Source of the DNA: Hemileia vastatrix
Taxonomy: Eukaryota > Basidiomycota > Pucciniomycetes > Pucciniales > Zaghouaniaceae
Assembly: GCA_030280995.1 (NCBI GenBank)
Contig: JASXTE010000005.1
Location: 23,938,001 to 24,002,000 of the forward strand
Reading direction: 5' to 3'
Length of the DNA: 64,000 bases
The notes under the pieces were generated by a model. It did not search any database, was not told the DNA's origin, and was given only the letters and a program-made list of their open reading frames with translations. The position numbers and the translations under genes are program-made. Positions 57,643-64,000 of this stretch are shown here, piece by piece (position 1 is the stretch's first letter; the number at the start of each line of letters is the position of its first letter).

Positions 57643-58891
57643 TCAATGTGCTAGTGTGGTTTGAAGAATTTTTGCCTGTATGCTAATGGTTTGATGAAAA
57701 GAAGTTTTGGATATAGTTGGAGTTGTTTCAACTTCTTCATCTTCATACAGCTCTAACCATTGATCTTTAAGGTCAGAAAGTAGGTTATGAAGTATAGTGC
57801 AACACAGAATCCAGTTTGTCACTGCCTCCATTTTAGAGTTATTTTTAAGAGAACTTCTTAATTCCCTTATTCTGAAAAAACAACCTTTCAAGATTCCAAT
57901 AGAATGTTCAATACAGACTCTTGACTTTGCCAAATGATTGTTGAACTTGTCATTTTAATTTCTTAAGATGCTGCTCCCCAAAAAGCAGGAAGTACATACT
58001 TTTGATTCACATAAGCAGAATTTTCCAGAAGATACTGATCTTTATCAAAGAGTTTTTCAGGTTCTTTTGAAATTTTTATTCTTTGAAAGACATAGGAATC
58101 ATGACATGATCCAGGATATCCAGCAAAGAAAGATATAATTTTTTTGTTTATGTCACATATTTTCTGAAAAGATATTGAGTATCTATAGAGAATATATAAT
58201 TTCTTGGGTTATTATGAAAAAGAAAGAATCGAATTAAAAATAAGCTAACTCTTTTTTTGTTAAAAGTATTTGTTTCCACCTTGAGCAGGTTTCTGACTCA
58301 AAGGAATAGTAGTACCATCAACAAAGCCAATACATCCTGGAAAACATTCTGCGTGCATTACACGAGATGATTCAAGTCATTCTTCTTTAGTTGGCTAGAT
58401 GAGAAGTTTAGACTCCAAGGGGCTGATGGAAGTGATGCATTTTTTTTATAATTTTTAACAGAGCCATACCCTAAATTAAAGACATTTTCTAAATGTTTCA
58501 AGGAAGCTCCATTACCATTGGAACCCAAATGACATATTGTGATGGCCAATTGAATTGAAGGATCATGTTATGGTTTTTGAGAATTATTGTGACAGATGGG
58601 GTGGTCCTGAATGAGCTCAAGAAATTTAAGGAAATATTCCTGAGAAGTCCTGAAAAACTGTCTAAAGCTGGGTGCAGATAGGTTAAGAAGTGTTTGGATG
58701 GTGTACTTGGAGGTGTGGAGTACTTGAGGCTTTCATGGAAGAAAGTAATGCTTCCTAGCCATTTTTGATCAAAAAGAGAAATCTTCTTCAAGATCATCAT
58801 CAGAATTAAAATCAGAGTCCAAGAGGAGATCAAGAGCTATGAAATTCATTGCTTGATGTAGCTTATCATGATTTGAGAGTGAGGAAGGCAT
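57643..58891 (-). pseudogene. Harbinger DDE transposase (copy A')
   Basis: ATG 58891 opens MPSSLSNHDKLHQAMNFIAL. The helical region is split over frames, then comes HAECFPGCIGFVDGTTIPLS (first Asp). An intron of about 100 nt (acceptor TTTTCAG ending 58164) leads to exon 2: KICDINKKIISFFAGYPGSC, SCHDSYVFQ (second Asp), and after a frameshift RVCIEHSIGILKG (Glu) and CCTILHNLLSDLKD, ending at 57643. All three acidic residues are visible, but there are several frameshifts. The same family as copy B; this one keeps the C-terminal exon that B lost. Confidence 0.87.
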
Positions 58892-59111
58892 GACTCTTAT
58901 ATGGTATAGAAATGTAAATTTTGTACAATGTTTTGAGTTATAAAGTTTTATGCTGTGGAGTGCCATGTATGAGTGGGATGATGCTGACAAATCAGTGAAA
59001 TGAGACTTTATGGTGAAATCAGAAATTTTGGTTGAGAAAGTGTGAATTTGAGTGATATAAGTGATTTATTTCACTTTTAAAATCCACCAGTGTTAAGGCT
59101 AGTGTGTTTCA

Positions 59112-59157
59112 GAAATATGCACTCAGATAAGTGTAGATTTACTAGAACTGACACCCC
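59112..59157 (-). repeat. Right terminal repeat of Harbinger copy A'
   Basis: On the minus strand GGGGTGTCAGTTCTAGTAAA, then a decayed palindrome, matching the TIR at 57342-57387. Followed by TTA, a possible 3-bp target copy. The left end of this copy was not found. Confidence 0.75.
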
Positions 59158-59510
59158 TTATAAAAGGGGGATAGAATATTTTTCTCCAACTATTCCAAAC
59201 CAGAAAATTTTCCAGGCACACAGCAGCCCTAAATACCTTTACAGTAGAAGAGTTGCACAACACCATTGAGGTGAGTATCAGTCTGAAAGGCTCAAGAGAA
59301 ACCCAAGAGAATACAAGTCTTGTAAATGGACTCTGAAAAAAGAAGGAGTTTTATGTATATAGAATATGATGTTACCCTAAATCTTTAAGAGAAGTGATAT
59401 TTGTATGTCTTAATTGTATTGATATGCTTGTGGTCTTATTAGGTGTTAGATGTTATTAGAATGTAAAGAATGGATAATGCTAGGGGATAAGATTCTGCTT
59501 TGGTTAAAGC

Positions 59511-60055
59511 AAGAACAATGACTCTTGGCCCTTTTGTCATTTTTTGTGCACTTTTTGCACTGGCACGGCTTTTTTGGTTTTTAATTTTTTGGTTTGTTTA
59601 TCATCCAATAAATCCTGTAGACCCGTATTTAAGGCTGCAATAGTGCTGAACCAGGCAAAAAGTAGCAAACAATTTTGTCAAAATGACCAAGCATATATTT
59701 TTTGGCTGTATTTTCCCATCAAGTGGAAAACTTTTATGTAAGCCCTTGATATCTTGTAGTTATCTTTGTGGTACTTTGGGGGAATCTTTGGCTATATAAG
59801 GTACTTATATAGCCCCTGTAGCATCATCTTTGCCTATATTATACAGCAAGAACAATAACTCTTGGTTCTTTTGTCATTTTTTGCACACTTTTTCTGCTGG
59901 TGTGGCTTTTTTTTTCTGGTTAGTTTACCACCCAAAAAAGCCTAAAAACCCCTATTTAAGGCTGAAATAGTGCTGAAACAGCCAAAAAAGTAGTGAAACT
60001 TTTTGGAAAAATGGCCAAGAATTTATTTTTTTGCTGTATATATTCTTTGATTAAT
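59511..60055. repeat. Two diverged direct repeats of about 205 bp
   Basis: AAGAACAATGACTCTTGG at 59511 and AAGAACAATAACTCTTGG at 59848. Both continue with TTTTGTCATTTTTTG, TATTTAAGGCTG.AATAGTGCTGAA and TTTTTTGSCTGTAT. They are separated by about 130 bp and encode nothing. Confidence 0.8.
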
Positions 60056-61440
60056 TTACTTTTTTTTGTTTTTGTTATTTACTAGATTTTTATTTTCTAA
60101 AACTTTCCTGCTCCTGCGCTTCTCTGCTAATCAATACTTTACCAAGTGTTCTGGATGACTGACCAACAGTATCCATAATTATCTTATTTTTCTGAGTTTA
60201 CCGCCATTGTAGAGTCCAACTAATACATTATTCAATCACCAAGTATATCAGGCAGATGATAAAATTTATAAGACAGTCTATTCAGAAGCTTTTATTAATG
60301 GCATCTATTCTGGGTATCACATTGTGTTTTTCAGTTTTAATGAAAACAAATTTGAAATCTTTTATTTTTATTATTATTATTTCTGACAATCTCACTCAAA
60401 TATGGGCATAAATGAAATGTGTCATCATCTATGTAAATACAACGGGAAATAGTAAATTTTTATCACTTTTCAAATGTTAAGTTGACCTCATAATAATTAT
60501 TTAGATGACTTTAAAACTTAATTCATTATCAATCAAGAGCTTTAGATTCATAATAGGGTGTATCAAAGTTATAAATTTGTAACTATTAAAAAGGAATTTC
60601 ACAACACAAAAAGAAAGCCACAAAATTGAAATTAATTCACATTGGGAATTTTTTTTTGGGACACAATATGGCATATTTTAAAAAACAATCATAGTTGATT
60701 TGGTGCAAAAAAGAGGTGTTTTGAAATGAAAGATTTCTAACTTTGATACCCCCAAATATATTACCAAAAATTGAAAATAAAAAATGTTTTTATGAAATTA
60801 AAATTTGCAGAAAAAGTAAAAAATTTAACCTCAAAAGATAGTTCTCATAGCAAAATGAAACTAGCACCAATGAAAAAAGAGGGTGAAATAAGGTCATATT
60901 CCAAAAAGAAATAAGTATTATTATTATTGCAAGCCAGGTGGAGAACCCACATTTCCAATTTGGACATACAATTGAACTACAACTTCCTGATTTTCCCATG
61001 AAAAAAGTCTAATAAAAATAATTCAGTCACTCATTAACCAATTGAATATTTCCTTGAGTTTTCCCACATAATATATTATTTCTTTTGAGTCATGAAATAT
61101 GACTACTTTTATACATTTAACAAGTACGTCCCTTGCCTTGCAACTATACCTCTTTGTGAGCTTCTTATTCTTCATTTTGATTGTAGAAATTGAACCCCTT
61201 GGCCATCTCCTAAAGTTTACTGACTTCATTTCTTGGTTTGTGTTTTATATTTAATTCATTGTTTGTAGTATTATACTTTAAATTGTTATCATGGTTTCCT
61301 GAGGAAACTGAGGCTGATGCTGCTCAAGCATCTGAAGGAAAGAAAAGGGATGGTGTTATAATTAAAATTGACTAAGTAGAATATTTTTTATTAGTTGAAA
61401 CAACAATAGTAGCATAGCAAGAGAGACACAAGGTAAGGGG
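60056..61440. other. AT-rich spacer, nothing recognised
   Basis: No open frame with protein-like composition, no repeat ends and no RNA signature on either strand. Confidence 0.5.
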
Positions 61441-61680
61441 TTTAAATTGCAGAAAGATGGTCTATGTGGTTATATCATAGCCTGGATGGCCACTAGTCAT
61501 TCAACTTTATTTTTTTTATTGCAGGTTCAAATCCTTTCCGCCTCACTCCTTTTAGCCACACCCTTATTTTCCATGGTTGGCACACTTTTTATCATGCTTT
61601 TGTTGATGTCTTTTTCTCCCAATGATATCTCTATTCTTCCTTGTCAGAATTTAGAGGAACATGCTTCCTAACCCATCAAA
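61441..61680 (+). other. Possible tRNA-derived repeat or spliced fragment
   Basis: GGTTCAAATCC at 61523-61533 matches a Pol III B box (one base off GGTTCGANTCC), and TGGTCTATGTGG near 61457 is a poor A box. The arms do not pair as a tRNA, so at best a SINE relic. TTTATTGCAG before the B box could equally be a splice acceptor. Confidence 0.2.
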
Positions 61681-61940
61681 CCTTGTTTCAACAATCCCAT
61701 TTCCCAATCCCATAGTATTTATTTATTTCTAGACACATGAGTCCGGTAACACATATGTTGTAGTGAATAGTGACATTAGGTCTTGAGATAGGTCAATAAT
61801 AATGATAGTTATATATACATTGAAGCACTGTCCTTTGTCCCCTATTGATTCATTTCTCAAAACACTAATCAATCACCACTTTATTATTTGCTATATTGCT
61901 ATCATTCCATCACTACGACACTTCGTTACTCTCGTTTCCA

Positions 61941-62082
61941 GGTTGGCTCATTAATCATCGCCAACTAATATTGACTTAGTAACTGACTGAGTCTAACTAT
62001 TAAATATAAAAGGTTGGCTCATTAATCATTGCCAACTAATATTGACTTAGTAACTGACTGAGTCTAACTATTAAATATAAAA
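61941..62082. repeat. Perfect 71-bp tandem duplication
   Basis: Unit 61941-62011, starting GGTTGGCTCATTAATCAT, is repeated at 62012-62082 with one mismatch by eye (CATCG against CATTG). No coding frame. Very recent. Confidence 0.95.
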
Positions 62083-62271
62083 GTCAACATTCCTCAGCAA
62101 CCTACAGTAGATGGACATGTGCATGAAGGCTGGAGAACCCACCCCAACTTGCCATCTCCCCATTATCTGGACAATTGTGCCTTTTCATTCACCTTGGGTC
62201 AGCTGCGCAATTCAACTCCACTTACATTCTTGAAAACCCTGCCCATCAAACCACAACCCCCTGAGGATTAA
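62083..62271 (+). CDS. Unidentified open frame, possible exon
   Basis: An open stretch of 62 codons to TAA 62269: VNIPQQPTVDGHVHEGWRTH, FTLGQLRNSTPLTFLKTLPI, PPED. Composition is protein-like, and the segment is clearly more GC-rich than its surroundings. No start codon or splice site is convincing. The family is not recognised. Confidence 0.25.
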   Translation, partial: VNIPQQPTVDGHVHEGWRTHPNLPSPHYLDNCAFSFTLGQLRNSTPLTFLKTLPIKPQPPED

Positions 62272-62780
62272 CCTCCACCCTTCCCCCTATGGAAACCCCA
62301 TCTGTATCCTCAAAGCCACCTAGCTCCCCCTTTAATCCTTTTAATTACCCAGACAAATTACCCACTATGCTCATTAATTCTCACATGTACCTAGCCTATT
62401 AGTTTACAATGCCTTCATGCCCCTAGCTGGGTGAGATTCTAAGAAATTAAAAAAGGGGTGTACATTCTAAGAGAAAGAGACTCTTGAAAAGTGGTATAGT
62501 TGCAAGGGGTAGTGTACATTGTAAGAGCATAAGGAGCATGAAATGTGGAATAGTTTAAAGGCAAGGGGTGTACTTGTTATATGTATAAACTTAGTTTTAT
62601 TTTGTGACTAAAAATAATAACATCTTCTGTTTGAAAACCTAAAGGAGATAGTTCAAGTAGTTACTGAGTAATTGAACTATTCTTATTATGCTTTTTACTG
62701 TGAGAAAATCAGGAAGCTTTAGTTCAATTGGTTGTTAAAATTGGGAATGAGGGGTGTATTTGGTAAAATTTAGTTGACAC
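62272..62780. other. Spacer with short iterated GGGGTGTACATT motif
   Basis: AGGGGTGTACATTCTAAGAG at about 62453 recurs as GGGGTAGTGTACATTGTAAG at 62500 and GGGGTGTACTTG at 62565. No gene. Confidence 0.5.
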
Positions 62781-63910
62781 ATCATCAGCTAGACACCAGA
62801 TAGAACCATTTATGTATTCCTTTACCTGTTTACACAGCATCAGCCAGACTCCAGATAGAACAGGAGGAACCAGTGATGAAGTGTCTCCAGGTAAAAATAG
62901 TTGATAGCTAAGTACATAAGGAACTATATCTGTAACATAAACCCACTTCTCTATCAATGTATATCAGTATAACTGTACATAAACAAAGCTAACTAGAAAT
63001 ATAGAAAATTAATATAGAACTAATTTAATAAGAGTACAGAAACAAAAAACAAGAGAAAAAACTTAAATGTAAAAAAATATCTAAAATCTAAAGTAAGCTA
63101 GTACAATAGTTTGATGTATTTAACAAGAGTAACAAAAAGTATAATAAGTAATATAAGTACATCCCTTTCATCAAGATAGCACCATATCTCCAAATACTCT
63201 ATGAAAAAAAGAGAAAAAAACTAAAGTATTAGTGAGAAAGTATTTGATGAGTAAAGAAAGATGAGCTGTTGCTTATATTTGAGATAATCAGTAAAAAAAT
63301 AAAGATCAAGAATAATTTGAATTGGTTAAAGGTCCAAAGTTAAGGATTTCCAGCCTTGCTATAAATAGGGTGTATAATTTGTAGAAGTGAGGTGCAAAGG
63401 GGATAGGGAATGTTACCTTTTGGGGTCAACATGTAAAGAAGTTCTCAGATTTAGAGAAGGTGGGTGTGCCTTTTGGAGTCACATTGATGAACAGGTTTTT
63501 GAGATTGGTAGCCTGTTGAGACCAAGGGAAAGGTAATTTAGATGTATATAAGATTAAAAGGAATCCTCAGCTGTTTATGGCCGCAAAGTTGAGCATGAGT
63601 GATTCAGTTAACACCAGAGATGACTCCTGTATCCAGAATCAAAGGTAAGAGGAAGTTTTTTAAACCAGAAATAAGTTTTTGGACTCAAGAAGCTGGTGGG
63701 TTTGACTTTTACTTCTTTCACAAAGTGGAGCTGCTGAACTACCATGTGGGACATCCCATAACTTGTTACCACTGCATCAGCTAGACTCTGGATATAACCA
63801 TATATGTATTACTTTACCTGATGACACAGAATCAGCTAGACTCCAGATAGAACTGGAGGAACCAGTGATGAAGTGTCTTCAGGTAGATATAGTTGATAGC
63901 ATGTCAAGCT
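62781..63910. repeat. Pair of direct repeats about 1 kb apart
   Basis: 62781-62912 and about 63770-63900 share CAGCTAGAC..C.GATA.AACCAT, TTACCTG, TCAGCYAGACTCCAGATAGA and GAGGAACCAGTGATGAAGTG. Each copy also contains the 57-bp sub-repeat twice. They may be the ends of a further element that continues beyond 64000. The interval 62913-63769 has only short frames, the longest at 63599-63784. Confidence 0.6.
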
Positions 63911-64000
63911 TCTACTGCTTGTGCTTCCTAACTCATTACTTAGATACTGGTTGATTTACTCTCTACCAGCCTGCATAGCCATACTATTAGATAGATACCT

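Noticed and set aside
61457..61533. tRNA gene suggested by the B box GGTTCAAATCC
   Set aside because: No acceptor stem pairs, the A box is poor and the T stem has a mismatch. Kept only as a low-confidence relic.
62715..62740. A-box-like TTAGTTCAATTGGTTG
   Set aside because: No B box at a suitable distance and no cloverleaf.
1..64000. CRISPR arrays, operons, ribosome binding sites, rRNA
   Set aside because: No regularly spaced identical repeats with unique spacers and no rRNA signatures. The spliced ELP3 shows the sequence is eukaryotic, so prokaryotic signals do not apply.

Overview
The window looks like a piece of a large, AT-rich, transposon-loaded fungal genome, most probably a basidiomycete and plausibly a rust fungus (Pucciniales). 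The clues are short GT-AG introns (57-78 nt) in the one intact host gene, chromodomain Ty3/gypsy elements, PIF/Harbinger transposases, and two copies of a TET/JBP-like 2OG-Fe(II) dioxygenase of the kind that is massively expanded in rusts and other basidiomycetes. The species is not identifiable from sequence alone. No rRNA, convincing tRNA, CRISPR or prokaryote-type feature was seen.

Layout. 1-11721: an old Ty3/gypsy element (element A) in minus orientation, cut by the left window edge, with 1245-bp LTRs, decayed gag-pol, a MITE inside gag, and an extra spliced-looking gene on the opposite strand. 12434-13689: a decayed Harbinger transposase. 13985-16149: the only intact host gene, ELP3 (Elongator catalytic subunit), 9 exons, 539 aa. 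16150-24080: gene-poor DNA holding an unidentified exon, a Tet-like dioxygenase pseudogene on the minus strand (19.6-20.2 kb) with its leader displaced to 23.6-24.07 kb by a solo LTR, and an 850-bp long-TIR element. 24086-32936: a young, nearly intact chromodomain Ty3 element (element 1), LTRs about 99% identical, 5-bp target duplication, one in-frame stop in a 1956-codon gag-pol. 33075-57516: an older related element (element 2), bounded by the target duplication ATTAT and invaded at least three times: a solo LTR (36371-37547), a complete Ty3 element (element 3, 42554-52425) inside its right LTR, and a 3.7-kb Harbinger-type transposon (53678-57387) in the same LTR. Element 3 itself carries a 768-bp insertion and a second MITE copy. 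57643-59157: another Harbinger transposase copy with its right terminal repeat. 59160-64000: no recognisable gene, several direct and tandem repeats.

How it fits together. ELP3 is a housekeeping island between transposons. Nearly everything else is a stack of insertions whose order can be read from target duplications and from uninterrupted paralogous copies within the window. Two results stand out. First, a Tet-like dioxygenase unit (leader with conserved splice donors, dioxygenase domain, 3' 94-bp tandem repeat) occurs twice in opposite orientation, once inside a Harbinger-type element with palindromic terminal repeats. Second, the 5' part of gag in three related Ty3 elements can be read in two overlapping frames, with conserved GTAAGT sites at both ends. 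Coordinates of decayed domains are approximate. All statements on homology rest on motif reading by eye, without database searches.
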